From Rallus limicola (lineage: Eukaryota; Chordata; Aves; Gruiformes; Rallidae): a stretch of 64,000 nt of DNA. The translations under genes were made by a program, and so were the position numbers. The notes below the pieces were generated by a model. The model saw only the letters and a program-made list of their open reading frames with translations. It ran no database searches and was not told the DNA's origin. Every line of letters starts with the position of its first letter. Position 1 is the stretch's first letter. Location of the stretch: the NCBI GenBank assembly GCA_022605955.1, contig JAKCOZ010000008.1, positions 26,413,083 through 26,477,082 of the forward strand, written 5' to 3'. This document shows positions 38,701 through 53,700 of this stretch, piece after piece.

Positions 38701-41700
38701 ATGTCAGGGCAGGTACCACCCTATGCCTGGCATAGAGCCAGCTTTAAAACCACAATACCGGCCCTGAACTGGATTTGAATTAAATTTGTACTTGTCAGAT
38801 GATCAGTTTGTGTTTTGGCATTAACATGTCTCCTTGCCTTTGTTTCGATGGAAAATATCACCTCCCATTAAGTGCTCAAGGACCAGCAGGCAGGTTTTTC
38901 TGGATTTTTCTTTTTTTTTTTTCTAGCCATGTCAGTTCTACAGCATTAGTATCAGATCTTCTAGCTCGGACACCTGAACCTAGTCATCATCTATAAGCTC
39001 ACATACAGCAGGAAAGCGAACCCCATGTTCTCCCAGCATGCTGCGCTGGCAGCAACAGATGGAACAGCAGATAGAGACACAGGATATGCATTAGGCGACG
39101 GGAGGGCAACGTGGCAATTTATACAACATCTTGCTTTAGCTACAGAGAAAGCTCTGTAAGACTAAATATCACCACTGTTCAGATTCTGGGGAGCCATGGG
39201 GAGAAAAAGTGCATGTGTGAATCCAAAAATGCACTCTCTTCTAAACTGCAGAGAAAGAAACTATGAAATAAGCAGCATATCTTTGCTGTTAATACAGGAA
39301 TATAGTAGAACATAAAGGCACGGCCTTATTGACATCAATTAGAATCAAGATTTTTTTCAGTGTAACTTGAATGAAGACAAGGGTATGTTATCAAGAAAAA
39401 CTCACATACAAATGCATGGATGCAGCAGCCGGCTGACAGACCCCTTCTGCTCCGGCCAAGGTTGAGAGAAACTGGGATATCACAACTGAGTGAAGGGAGA
39501 AGACTCAGAAAGCAGTGCCTCAGAAAACCCTACCATAAACAAGAACATCAGCTTCATGCTGCACTGTTAGACTTACCCCTCTCTCTTCCAAAAGCCTCAT
39601 TCTTGTCTCCACTTTTAGTCTGTTCTCAGCTCCCATTTCAGCACTGGTATCCTCCCCAAGGGCATCGTAACGGATAGTCAAGGCAGTCTTTGCTGCCAGC
39701 ATTCGAGAAATCTAGAAAAACCAAAAGGAACATTAACTGCCAAGACTTAACATAAGGTACCGATTCACTCTGATCTGAAAACCATACCCACAAGAGAACA
39801 CGGCAACAATTTACTAGCATTGTTTTGTTGAAAAACCCACAAGCCCAAACCCAATTAGTACACCATTCTTTTAACTGTTAACATAATGCCTTATATTCTT
39901 GATAAACGGAGGGAAACATCTGAGACAGCAAGTTAGTTGCACATATCCCACTCTACCCCAACCTTTAGATCAGGTTAATTTCCAGCTGAAAAGCTTTCTC
40001 CACAATTCAAACACAAATTCATCCACCTGCATTATTAAAGCCCACACTCTTCAAAAGCAAGCCACAGACCATACTAGACCTAACACAACAATAAGTGTCT
40101 GATTTTCTAGCAAGCCTAAAGCCCGTAACGCCTCAGTTTACTACCACATAGAACAAAGTAGTAACATAGCCCTTGAGAAAGTTAGTATTCCATCATAAGC
40201 CATCAGGAATGCATCTGTTATTACTCAGATGTGTCAAATGAACAATCCCATTCCCCTTTTTGAACATGAATGAACGACATCCAAAGATTTGTGGGACACT
40301 GGCATTTTCCATGTAGCCATGAAGCAATACAGTAAAGCAAGCCTCACTGCGAAGCTCAAGCCATCTCATCGACAGACATTCACACTCTGGAAAAAGCCAC
40401 ACTGGTAAACATCTCTGCATCTCACCTTTCCTTTGTTTTTGGTATTGGTTTGTCCCACCAGGGAAGCATGATAGATAAGGCCAAATTTAGGTGTGTCCCG
40501 TTTAGTCTTCAGCGCTCTGAAAAGTGCCTTCTCAGCACCCAGCAACTGAACTGTTGAAGCTGGATGTTTTGCCAGATTCAAGAGGGAACCTAGGAGGAGG
40601 TAACACAAGAATACTAATCTGTAAGATGAGCAGCCAGATAAGCAGGAGGCTATATTCCTATACTACTCCAAAGTAGGAAGCTCAGATTCATCTATTTATA
40701 TGAGAGGTGCTTCATGTTCATTTCTTGAAGGACAGATAAGCCATTTCAGTCTTTCATGCTTCAACTAACTCAGTCTTGGTTTGATTTCAGCAACAGGAAA
40801 GAAGGCTGACTCAAAAAACCATATCCCATTGGAGTAATGTCTACTCCTGCCAAAGTCTGGTAGCAAGTACGAGTCATCACAGAACTGCAGCATAGTTAAC
40901 TGAAGTAAGGCTGCTACCATAAGCCACAGCCTGACTATAAAGGCCAAATGCCAGTTTGAGAGCATTTTGCCTCAGAAGCAACTGTACAATCAGCAGGAGG
41001 CTCAGCAAGTGTCTCAGAAGAGGTAGTGACTTAAGTTGCCCTCATATTCCAAAAAGAATTCAGGCCAACTAAGAACATCATCACAGACTACTACTAAGCT
41101 CATGCTGGTACTCTGATATTCCTCAAGAGCTACCTTCCCCCTCTTTACCATGAGATGTTCATCAGGGCCTTACACAACGCTTTTAGCAGACTAGCTCCTC
41201 GGAGAAAACCTCCAATGAGGTCATCTCAGCTTTATTTACAGTTACCAGTGTAACCCACCTGCATGAGCAATAAGCCTTGCTCCAACCAGTTCACCCACCA
41301 TGACAGTGAGATTAGGAGCAATGGCCATCATTCTGTTCTTCAGGTAGTCATACAGTTGTGTCCGATACTCAGAGATTTCAATCACCTGGCAGACAGACAG
41401 ACTTTGGTTACAGGAATCAGTATTAGCTGACCGACAAAGAGCTAAATATACTGAAATGAGGAAGTGCTGAGAATTCCATTGGAGGAGATTAATAAAGTGC
41501 AACATGCATGAATAATCATGAGCCAGAGTTACAGAAAGCTTTATACAGGGCATATTCCCACAGCAGAGCTCTCTCCACAAAATAGATTGGATCTGCATTG
41601 CTTGCTCCCTTAGGCAACTTATTTTCTCAGCAAAGTGCCTGGTAAAGGAGCTGACAACATGCCAAAGACAGCGAAGCAGAACAAAAATACTTAGTAAGGA

Positions 41701-44700
41701 CATTTTCTCTAGGACAAAACCCTGGAACATTCAGTTTTCACATAAATCTTTGCCACCATTCTCCTGAAATGGGATAAGCATTCTTTATTCATTCCACAGA
41801 AATACACACAATTAGAATACACATAAAAAAGCAACCCCGTCTAGACCAAGAACAGGAACTTGCTACTCCTAACACTGCCACTCCCTGGTAAAGTCAAGGG
41901 GATCCAACTGGAACCACTGAAGTCAGAGGGAGTTCACAGGGAATCTAGATGAAAGCAGGATAGGTGTCCTAATTCTTCTGGGGAGCACTGAAGTGCTCAG
42001 TGCTACACTTTTAACCAGGGTTTATCACCTAGCTTCAGAAGTGACAGATTTAAAAAGTTATACAGTATCATTACCTCAAGGACTTAAAAGCACAATAATG
42101 TCAAAGTTCCAACAGTGAGACTGACGCTTTTGGAAGACATTGTGTAGACATCAACTGTCTGAGATGGCTCAGATGAGGTAGTGACTGTGCAACCCTCATG
42201 TCTGTACATCAGGAAAGCAACAATGAGGGAATCATCACTGCCATCACAAGTGCGTCTGTTAGCAACGTCCTGGGGAAACCTCTTCTCGGTAGAGCAGGCT
42301 CTGGTATGGCTAACTGAAGTGGAGTTACTATTGCTCTTCATCCACATGTACATACCTGATCACAGAGATGGATTATGTTGTTTATATCTTCTTCTGATAC
42401 TTCTGTCCCCATGGAAATCTCAGCAGCAGCCTTCACTTCCTCTTCAATCTCCTCTGGTAGGATGTCAGAAACATCAGAGGTGGCAAAATTGCTTCTGTCT
42501 CCTGTGGAGGACACATGAAAGCATGTTTATGCTGGGGGTAAGATGAACTAGTAAAAAGCACAAGAAACAAAGATAAAAGGCCAAAACAACAACAGTGACT
42601 CAAGTCTGATGTCATCCTATTTAAAACTCCCCCAATATATCTAAGTGTTCTAACTTTATGTCCATACTAGCTGAGAGAGGCTGGAAATACTATATTTGAT
42701 GCTAAGAAAAAAAGCCCTTCCTCTGTAACACTGCATACTTCAGCTTTGCAGTAGCTGCTTGCTGCAGCATATTCAGTCACAAGATTACAAAGGAAGAATT
42801 CAAGGAAGCAGAGTAATTTACCACTAACCAAACCTATGTAATTCTTCCTGCAATTCGGTAAAAGGTCCCTTAAAACCACAAGTCTCTCCGGACTGCAAAC
42901 TTCGTTATTTAAAGAAATAATAAAATAATAAAATCATCAATACAAAGCACATGCTTAAGAGGCAGAGCAAGTGTTCAAAATATAGTAGTTATTCTTTCTG
43001 CTTTTACAAATCATTACAGGAGTTTTAGCCTCCAAGGGCATCCACAAACAGTTGGCAACTCGCTTTACACCAGCTCCTGGGAACTGATTTCCAACCTGGT
43101 CTGCTGACTAGTTCTGATTTTAAGATACACAGGTGTTCCATGAATAACTGACCAGTGATACGGTATTAGCCTTCTCTTAAGCTTCAAAATGGTAAATTGC
43201 ATCAACACACTGAGGTAAGGCATACACCAGCCTTCTACAGCCCTATTTACACTGCTGCTGAAGACAGGATTGTATTCAGGGTTACAAATAGCTGGGTGAG
43301 TGGCTGGCCTACAAAGCAGTGCCATTAACGCACTGTACACTAACATGCAACGTTATGCAGGCTTATGCCTCCTCATTACTCACCAACTTTCCGCACACAT
43401 TTACAATACGTGAGGTTATCTGTGATGATTTTGCCCAGTTCAGGGAAGTGCCAACCATACCATTCCCTACAGCGCATGATGTAGTTATTCAGTTCTTTGT
43501 CCAAGTCATCAAGAAGTGCTAAGGAAAAGAAGAATGGACTACTATTTTTTTCCTATAAAGGTAATCTAAAAATGGAAAACTCTCAAATCATCAAATTTTA
43601 ATAGTGTAAAGGAAGATAAGCTGAAGTATTTTGTCCCCTAAAGACTGAAATTAAACATAAGCTGCAGTACATCACAGTCCTTTGCTTTTACATAAATCCA
43701 GGCACAATATTATAGAAATACTAGAATTCCCACAAGCATGGTCTGAGTTTCATCACTGGGACTCTCTTGGACAGGCTCCTTTAGCAGCTCTAACGCACAT
43801 TCCCTTGGAAGGGGAACAACAGCCAGCTATTCTTCCTCTCAGTCAGCCAGTGCTACACACGACATTGATGTAAAACGTAGCCATCTAATAAACTTCAAGG
43901 AAAAGCATTTTAATGGTGAGAAACTGATCTTGTATTCAACTATTTGATTTGAAAGATTGTATTAAGCCCTTTGGTTGTATTTAAATATAGACAACACAAA
44001 CCCAACAGGCTGACTATTTACCAGATATGACCAATAACTGGATTTACAACACAGAAGTATAACACCCACAGCATACATTGCTACAGAGTCCTGAGGCCAA
44101 AATATTTCCCTCTAATGCAATACCAACATTCCCATCTGTTGTCTCAGTGGTAGTGACGAAGGAACTGAATTAAATCATTAATTTCATCTTAACTAGGTTT
44201 CATCATTGACAACAGTCTGGGAATTAGTATTCCAAACAGGATTCCTCACCGCTGCTTCCCAGCAAGCACACTGGCTATAATGTGGATGCCTTCAAGGAAA
44301 AATGGGGAATGAGCTTTCCTAGCTGCATTTACAATTTCAGTTTGTTTTCCATTAGGAAAGCAAGGAGATGGAATGCAGCATTACACACTCCGGTGGGTTT
44401 TACATGCCAAACACAAGGGTCTGGGTCTGTACTGCCCTCTATGCATGATACCACCAAAATGGAGGGGCAGAAAATCCTGACCTGTGGGACCCATTCTCTA
44501 AACATGACTCAGACGGGAGGCCTGTTTGGTAGCAAAGTCATCAGAGGACTAACTAGCACTGCCTATTTAAAGCTGTTCTCTATGCTAAGAACAAGTGCAC
44601 ACCAGTTTACTGTGTCATCCTAAAAGTGTTCCTGCTTGTGGAAAGCCCTCTAAAGAAAATGCTCCTTATGCCTAGCTGAACAGCATGACCTGTTTACTGA

Positions 44701-47700
44701 AACACAGTAGGATGAAGTTGATGGCAATACTTTTCTGTAATCAATGTAAAGAAGTCAGCTATCCTAAGCCAAATCCCATTAATAATTTAAGCTCTAAATA
44801 TACTTACAAATTGCCTGGATAATCATGGTATCTACTTTGTCTGGGCTGAATTTCAACTTGTATCGAGAAAGACTGAGGAGACAGAAATACAGTTTCGTCA
44901 GCATCCTGCATATTGCAGAGCATGTCCCACCTGCTGCTACATTAGTATAGCTGTCCATACATTCATTTGTACCAACTCCGTTTTATGTTCCTGACTGCTC
45001 TCAGCTGTGGCAAGAAGCCACACTGACAAGTTTCACAACAGCTCTGACACATGTAGGTGCACATACCCTGTCACCAGGGTGAAAGGGAAAGTTAAAGCCA
45101 TCTGTACCACATGCAGCACGCTGAACACGAGCACTGTGGCAGGAAACTGGCTGTTGTGTTGGGTTTTTTTCCTGCATGGTTCCCCACAAAAAAAAAATTA
45201 TTTGTCAACAGCACTTCCAGTTTTGCAGTGGCTGGAGACAATTCACAGAACTACCTACCCAGCAGCAAACATCAGCAGCACTAATGTGAAGCAGTAAACT
45301 TCCTGGAACAGATACTCACTGTCTGAGAAAGCCCATTGCCATTTGGCTTTAATGTATATTTCAAATTTCTCAGTATGCTATCATAAAAGACACTTGGTAT
45401 CAATGAGGACTTGCATCTTCAAAGACCTTTTTCAATATTAATGCCCATTTTCTAAGCACACATCTATTTTTTAGGGAATTAGCTACAGCAAAGCAATTCT
45501 GCAACTTGCCAATACCTCACGGACAGGACAAGCTTGTGCCAGAATATGGATTAAAAGCTACTCATGAAAGAATGCTTCACCCAACATTGACCTAACAACT
45601 TTCTAAAACCTAAATCTAAAAGGCAGTGACAGCAAGGTGGGAAGACACTGCCTTTACTCATGTAACAATGTAAATGTTATTTACTCCAGCATAAATCAAA
45701 AAATCATGGTCTTCACTTTGTCTCTTACTGGCAAGGGAGTTTTATGTGACTCCCTTTGACAGAGACATTTCAAACCAAATTTTGAAGCACGTATCATGCA
45801 CAGGAAAGCTATGAAATTCAGGTGAAGATAAAGCCTCTCCCTTCAAGGGTGGGTACCAATCATAAGGCCCTTTCTTTACAAAACAATAGTTCATCTGAAA
45901 TTATACAAACATATCAACATACAGAGTGCAAGATTCTGTCAGGTGCTCAACCTGGGTAGAAGTAACACAGCACAGCCAAAGACATGGCAATAGGAATAGA
46001 GCTGCTGTAGGAACTCACCTGTGTGCCAGGCCCAGACACATAGCTGCCATCTCTCGAGAAGGGAGGCCTGTGATAAGCCCTTCAATCTGTGAGCGAATTC
46101 CTCTCATCAGCTCTGTAACCATCGGGCTGTGTAGACAACTCAGATTCAGCTTGTCCTGCAGGATGGAAATGGATGGTCCCAAGTCAGACACGACAAAAAA
46201 GCTTCTCTAAAGCCCTTCTTACAATTGCCTTATCTCATTATACCTCGTTTTCCCACTGCAATCCTGTGATCACACTACGGTCTCAGGCATTTTTGATGCT
46301 CAAGATAGCAACACCCCTAGCTCCCCACACAGTAACAATTCCAGTTCAAAGGAGAGTCTCCTAGTTAATAGTCTGTCTGCTATGCAGACATGGGAACCAC
46401 AGAGTCAAGATTTTGCAGGTTACTAGAAACAGTCTGGCCACAGAGAGAAAAGTCAGAGGTAGAGGTTTGGGGGCTTTGGGTCTTTTTCAGAGAACAAAGC
46501 CAAATAATTAGTTCAGTCTCCTCAATATTATTCACTTTATCACTAAACATTTTGCAGCCTAGACCAGTATCTTAAGATGTCACGAGGCGGTAATCAGAAT
46601 GAAAAAATAATACCTAAACACCCCACTGGAATAGGGAGCTATCAGACATGAGATGGGAACCTGGTATTTTACTCCTAGAAGACACTGGAGAAAGCAGTCC
46701 ACCTCTTCCTTCCTTCCTCGGGTAGGCAAGGACTGAAGGATGTCCACAACTGCTTGTAGACTAAGGAAGGCAGAATGACATGTACTCACAAGTCAACACC
46801 CCACTACTGCTGCATCTGCTAACAAAGAGTGTCTGGCTGGCTGTTTTCTGTTTGGTTTCTGGCTCCCCTCCTTTTTTCAATGCAATCATCAGGGAATTTA
46901 ATTTTGTAATCTGCTGGGTTTCTAACCAACCTGAACACCTCAGTGCACTGTTGCCCTATCATTCACTTGTGCACTCAAGAATGACATCTTCCCAGTATAG
47001 ATACAGTATATATTTCACCTTAAGGATTGGTATCTTCCACACTTCAAACACAGCACTGGTAGCAGATTCCATTGCTAGTAATTGCAAAATCTCTGGAACC
47101 TGACTGCAAGATTTCAGTAGCATGAGACAAAAGGAAGACTGGCCAAAATCAGCTATCACCTTTATGACACCTCCAAGTTTGGCATCTGCCACAGCCAGCT
47201 GTTCATGGGCATCTTTTGCCACTATCTTCTTGAGAATTTTCTTCAAGTTCTTGCTGAGCTTGCCTTCTACCAGAGCTGTGGATGCTGTATAAAACAAAGA
47301 GATCAAAGATGCAGTTCTTTTTTTCCTCCTAAACCTGTAAGAACAGTCCTCCTAACTTGGTATTTTTATTTTAACTCCCCACAGCAGCTTTAATCTGAGC
47401 TGCAATGCCACTTCACCATGCAGCACCTGAAATCGAAGTTGAAAAAAAATTATATACTTGCTCCTTTGGAGGCTTAAATCAAAGCACCATCTCCCAGTTG
47501 CCTCTCCTTTCTCCATGTGGTTTCAGTTCTATTTCTGTTTAAGGATCTCTACAAACAGAATGCCATATGCTTTAGATAAAAGTTTAACCTTTCTGAAGGC
47601 AACGTTGTATGGGAACATTTCTGTATCAATTAACCAACCGTTTTCTAGGTCTTTTAGTCAGCAACCATGACATTCTTAAATAGAGTAATGGCTTATTTGC

Positions 47701-50700
47701 ATCCTCTGATGATGGTAATGTACTACCTAAAGCCTAACAAAGAATTATGCCAAACACACTGACTGGGTGGCTGGACCTACAGATCCTTTTAATATAGTAT
47801 GTGGCGTGAAGAATTTTAGGAGGACGTTTTTCATACTCAAGTATTATTAGATCTGTAAAAGCTTTACAATCCCACACAATATATTTTAAGCAGGCACTTA
47901 TACAACTCTTTGCAGGTCAGCTCTGTGCTCCACTGAACTTCTGACTGATGCAACATCTTCATCACAGTAAAAAGAGAAGGCAGTGGTTTTTTATTTTCAT
48001 AATCTTAATGAACTGCAGAGGTAAAAATTAAGTGCTGTGCCAAGTTCTCTCTCAGCCTTTCTACCATGGAGGTAAGTTTCCACCTTTCAAGCCAGCCAAT
48101 AGCTCCTAACACATACATGGTCTTCCCTTCAAAACAAATGTGATGTATTTGAATAATCTCTCCCATTTCACAAGTAAGTCAACTTGAAGCAAAGTACTAG
48201 AAGTTTTTTGGTCAGGTTTGGAATTTGTTTGTTTTCTTCTGTGAGTTTGGGTGGGGTTTTTTCATTAGCCTAACTATACATGATCTGAATACAAACCTAT
48301 GCAAAAGCAATATAATCCAAAAATATGCCAAGGAGAGCTTCAGTCTCAATTGTTTCACCTGCATCTCATGTACGATGGCAATGCCTCCATTCTCATTTCC
48401 TTAGCTTTCTCTATAAGCAACACAGAGTGAGGTTCCATTATTTAGTCACGTGACCTGGAACACCTACCTGCTGATGTCATGTAACTCATTCAGCAGTAAC
48501 ATACCATTTCTGAATGATTAGCTGTAACTTTTATCCCTTGTTTAAACTTGTCCAGAGCATCAAGCACTTAAGTGCTGAATTAGTAAAAGTTATTGTATGT
48601 AGGGGGTTCCATTTTTCTAAACTCCTGACATTTTTTTTTTTTTAGTGGAATACAGGCTGAAAAAAAAATACAGGCATACTATGCATTCATAAAACAAGCT
48701 CAGTTGTAAGATATATAGTCTAATACCCATCTGTTGTCTCAGTGGTAGTGACGAAATGTTGACTCAAATCAGTTATATTCAGCTTCAACAAGAATCCATC
48801 ATTGACAACAGGCTACTGACAAAACCTCATACATGGTACTCATTAGTGATAAGCACAATAGGAAAAAAATAAATCTCACCACATCTCTACTGTACTACAG
48901 ACAACATGGATGACACAATAAAACAACAGCAAGAGTTGACTTTGAAAAATCTGTAATTTCAAAACTAAGCAAAGAAACGCTAATGAGTGAACTAGTGTAT
49001 GATGGATTTTTTTTGGTAAGAATGCTGTTAACTCACTCACCAGCAAGTGCTTCTGTTGTGTCCTGAAATTTCTCAAAGTGTTTCAGCTTTACTCTAAAGA
49101 AAAAAAAATACAAGTGTGTAATCAAATGTACATTAACCAGGTAACAGAATCATTTTACTTTTTTCCTGTCTCTGCTATTACAGTTCTCCTCAAGACTGCA
49201 AAAGAGCAGAAGTTAATATCCATATCCTTAAAGAGAAGAAAGAGCACTAAATCTGATTTTGAACCTGATGTGACTCTTCAGATGGGTTCCACAAACTTTA
49301 TTTAAAAAAAAAAAAAGGTAAGCATTTTATTTTGTTATTTTTAGGACCAACATAATCAGAAAACCTAAGCCAATTTTTTTTTGTTTTGTAGTTTGCATTT
49401 AAAGACAGACATCAGCCATCTAAATTCTGACACTGCACCCTAATTAACTAGGTGTCACTGCTGACTGAGATAGCATCTTCCAACTCACATGCAAAAGGAA
49501 AGCTTCTGCCTCAGTGGAATGCATAACCTGCACAGCACAGATTTAACATGCTTTCAAACAAATACATCTTCAAAGACTTCAAAACTGAAGTGATTCATTG
49601 TCCGTGAATCTTCAAGTCCTCCTTTGTAATTAGAATACAAGTTTGAGCTGAGCTGAACTGAAAACAAACAACAGAAAATTCTTCCATGCCAGAGCCAAAG
49701 ATGACACAGACAGTGCTTATTGGACAGCGTTTATCCACGCTGCGAGATCCTCAGGCCCAGCTTCCCTCTCCCCCTCACATACGCTGTGGTGTTGATGTTT
49801 AGAGTTACAGTTAAGAAGCTATCTGGATCCAGTAAATTCCTTGTCAGGGACAGGCATTTGACTAATCCAGTTCTGATTAACTGCGGCTCTATGAGAGTCA
49901 AGTATCTGCAAAGGAAGCAAGGTCACAGATAAAGCTGAGTGCTCGAGTTAAGCATGCACACAGCCCAACAGAAGCTCCAGAAGCTTATGTTGATGCCTTT
50001 TTAGAAAGGCAGGAGAGAGAAGAATTACTTTGATCGGAGTAGATACCCATTAAGAGCCACATCCTGTCTAGCAATTGGCCAAGATGCTGTTTCCAAGACA
50101 AGATTAATCACACTACAAAAAGGCACACAGGGGATATTCCATCCTCTCCTCCACCATTACAGCGCAGGATAAATCCAAATCCCAAGGCACAGCTTGAGAC
50201 GCTAACCCTCACTGACAGCGTGGGCAGTAACACTAACTCTCGATTCACAAGTTATTAGTTTCAGCTGGATTAAACTTTTAAAGGATTTTCTGTGAGCACA
50301 AAACCCCATCATTTCAGCCCGTTCCAGCATTACAAGCATCTTCCTGTCAAAGCATCCAGAGCTCCTGAAAATATTGTTTAATTTTTTGCTTCAGTGGCAC
50401 ACGGTAATGACTTCCGCAGCTTAATTACGGTGCAAGGAAAAAAGTTTAGGCTTTTTTTCCCTACTTTGATATTCCAATTTAAATTTCTCTGAGTATCTAA
50501 CCTCATGTTATTATTCACAGCTTTTAGGTTTTACAATACAAAAAAAATCAATACTTCTTTCTGAACCTCAGATGCACACCAGTCTGCAGGCAGCCAGGCC
50601 CTTCCAAAAGCCAGGCTGCTGTCCCCACATAAAGCTGCTTACATTTTGTTTGCTTTTTCAGGAGTTTCAAATTCTTTCCATAAACTGTCAACTTCTTGGA

Positions 50701-53700
50701 GCTTTTTCTCATTCAGAACCTGCAGAAGAAAGGAAAACAAATAAACAAAACCACACAACTACATTTAAAGCACTTATGAACAACTTTCAACCCTGCATTC
50801 AGCAGAGGACCTGAGGCATTTTTATGACATACCCAAGTACTGGAAGTTAATACTGACCAAGCCAACAAACTAAATTTTGGTGATCTCCAGTTTTCACCAT
50901 TGTCTCTCAGCAGTTTTACCCCACTAATACACAGCTATGTTTACAGCACTTTTACTCTCAATTGAATTACAGGCATTGCTCAATAATGGCTGGGTCCTTC
51001 TGAACCTGCATGTTAAAGCGAAATGTTCTCCTTCTTTACCAAAGCTGGGCTTGCTCCACATCCTGTACAGGACTCATTCACAACCCCAGCGACCCACAGC
51101 CAAATCTGCCAGTACTATGAGAAAATACAGATGTGTCTGGGATGCCCAACAGGAAGGAGCGGTCCCGCAGATTATTTTCATTGATCTGAGATAGCCCAGG
51201 GAAGAAAGAGGACATCTCTCTAAAGACAATAGCTTCCATCACAGCCTGGTAATCTGCTAAACCAAGAATTACCCAAGAGACAACAACAGCTTCAACCCAT
51301 CTCTGTATAAAGGGGATCCCCCTCAGATTCTAAACAGCAGGAGGCTAACAGTTACATCACGAGAGCCAACACGCATTTCACAAAACACAGAGTGTACTCC
51401 AAATTCCTAGAAGAGTGCTCAGGGGAACCATACAGTCAAGAGCTCGCCTACATTACGTTTTCTACACCCCACTCAAAAAATCTTGTTGTTTTGTTCCCAC
51501 AGCTGCGGTTTGACTTGATGCAGCAGCGCAGAACTCATTCTTGGGATTAAGATATTTTGCTCCCTTGCAGATTTTTAAACTCCAGTCAAAGGAGGGCGTT
51601 TTTTTTTTTTTTTTTTAACCTCAACTAACAGCTGAGCAAGTAAATATAGTAATTCATTTTCCACATGACTATGAGGCACATAAAAACTTTGGGGCAGATC
51701 TTCCTTTCCTCCCATTCATCTTTACCACACCAAGAATTTTCAGTCTCTGTAAACAGACGTGGATAAATAGAAGGGAGAGAAAAAAAAAGTAACATAGAAG
51801 TTGCTAAATCAAGGCTGTTAGCATATAGAAAATATGTGCCCACAGATATTTTGTGCCCTGCAAGATAGTAAGAATCAGTTGAAAACCTCTCCCAAGACCT
51901 AGAACACAGCTATGACTAGATTGCTTGCATCTAGGAAGGAGTATCTGAGAGCTACCCAGCTTGCAGAGAAAAACAGTTCTCAACCACCAAGGATAAAGGC
52001 AGAACACTGATATGGACATCTATGGGCGCTGCTGAAAAGGGCAGTGGGTGGCCACGACTGCCTCCCAAAATACAGCAGCACTAATTCTGCCCAACCCTCA
52101 AGCAGCTGAAAGCCTTCCAACCCTTCCACAAAAGAAACAATAGTGACAATCTTGAGAGAAAGCTTTAAAGAGATAGAAAAAAGTTAAATTCTGCAAAGAA
52201 TATTTTGATGCAGAATGAATATATTCACCATGACACAAGTTTCTAGCTGAAACACTACAGCATTTGAGAAAGGAAAGCTACATGAGAGAGCCCTCCCCTG
52301 CTGATGCGCACTGTGGCTGGGGTGTGTGGTACCCAGCCTCGGCAGCCATAAACAGAATCTGCATGGAAAACCAGAGCTCGTCTCGAAACACGTATTTTAA
52401 TAAGATACTACTTCTGCTCAGTTGCAGCAGACATCTGTCACCTCTCCCTCTCCCTGTGCAGTCTGCTGCCTCTCCCAGGGAGGAGGAGGTAGTAGTGTTT
52501 AAAGCCGCCTCTGGTCACCGCCGCTTGGTGCCTGGTGCCCTCTAGCCGCTCCGCACACACATCACAGCCCGGCCCCAGCTAGTAGGTGACATCGCAGCCG
52601 CGTCCTGGGGTGCTCCTGAAGAGACCTCTGCCTGCCCCTCCAATCCTGCCTTTGCTTTGTGCCTACCCTGCTTTCAGAAATTAAAATACGGGTCATTCGC
52701 AGCCCCTCCTTGTGAAACAAAAGGCGCAGGAGGCTTGATCCTGCTCAAGAGGTAGTTTTGGGGTTTGTGGGGCTTTTATTTTTTTACTAACTCAGAAGGC
52801 AGAGGATGAACTTGCCGGTACCAACACCCAGCGAGCAAACCCGTCAGGGATGCTGCTGTGTATGTTATTTCCCCAGGTGCAAGGGGGGCGGGTGCCATGC
52901 ACCGCAGAACAAACCTAAAAACTATCTGCTTTTAGAAGCGCTTGTCTTCCCCCCGAGGCTCATATCTTTCAGTCCCCCCGTCCGATTTGCACAGCTGAAC
53001 CCCAACGAGGTGGAAGGGTCTCAGGGCAGACGAAGAGAACCAAGCGCTCTGCGGAGCTCCAAGGGGGCAGTTCCGCGACAGGTTCGGGCAAAACCAGCCA
53101 GCAGCTCGCTCTCGGGCCAGAGAGGAGCACGGCACCGCGGCAGCTCTAGTCTAGACTTGTTCAGCCCGCCGTGAAACTGCGGCCTTTGGGTCCCGTCGTT
53201 AGGAGGCCAGCAGAGCTCCGAAGAGGACCCGGTCCTCCCGGCATGCGTCCCGGCGGAGCCGAGGGAGTCAGCGTACACGCTGCACCTGCGGCCACCCTGG
53301 CGCTGCCCTGCGCACGGGCAGCCGATGAGCCCCGCGTTTGGCAACGCGCTCGAGCCGAGGCCCCTGCGCCCCCGCCCGGAACGCGCTGCCCGTGCGTCCC
53401 GCGCCCACGAGGGCGGGTCGGAAGAGAACGCGGTCGGCGTGCCCCGGTCCGGATGTCTCCGGGGACCCCAAAAGAGGCACAGCCACAAGCACACGCCCGC
53501 CGATCGAACCCGCCCGCGCGGGCAGGAGAAAGGGAGCGCCGCGGGCGATGCTTAACAGGGCCACAGAGGAACCGGGGCCCTTCAGCACCTTTCCCGCGCC
53601 TCTGGACCCGGGCCCCCCTTCCAACCCGGTCTTCGCGGCCCGGCCCGAGGCACCGCAGCGCGGGCTCTGAGCCGTACCCGTCCCCCCACTCCCCCGGCTC

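Noticed and set aside
46780..46880. TGATGA string in NOP58 intron 4 as a C box
   Set aside because: No CTGA at suitable spacing and no closing stem.
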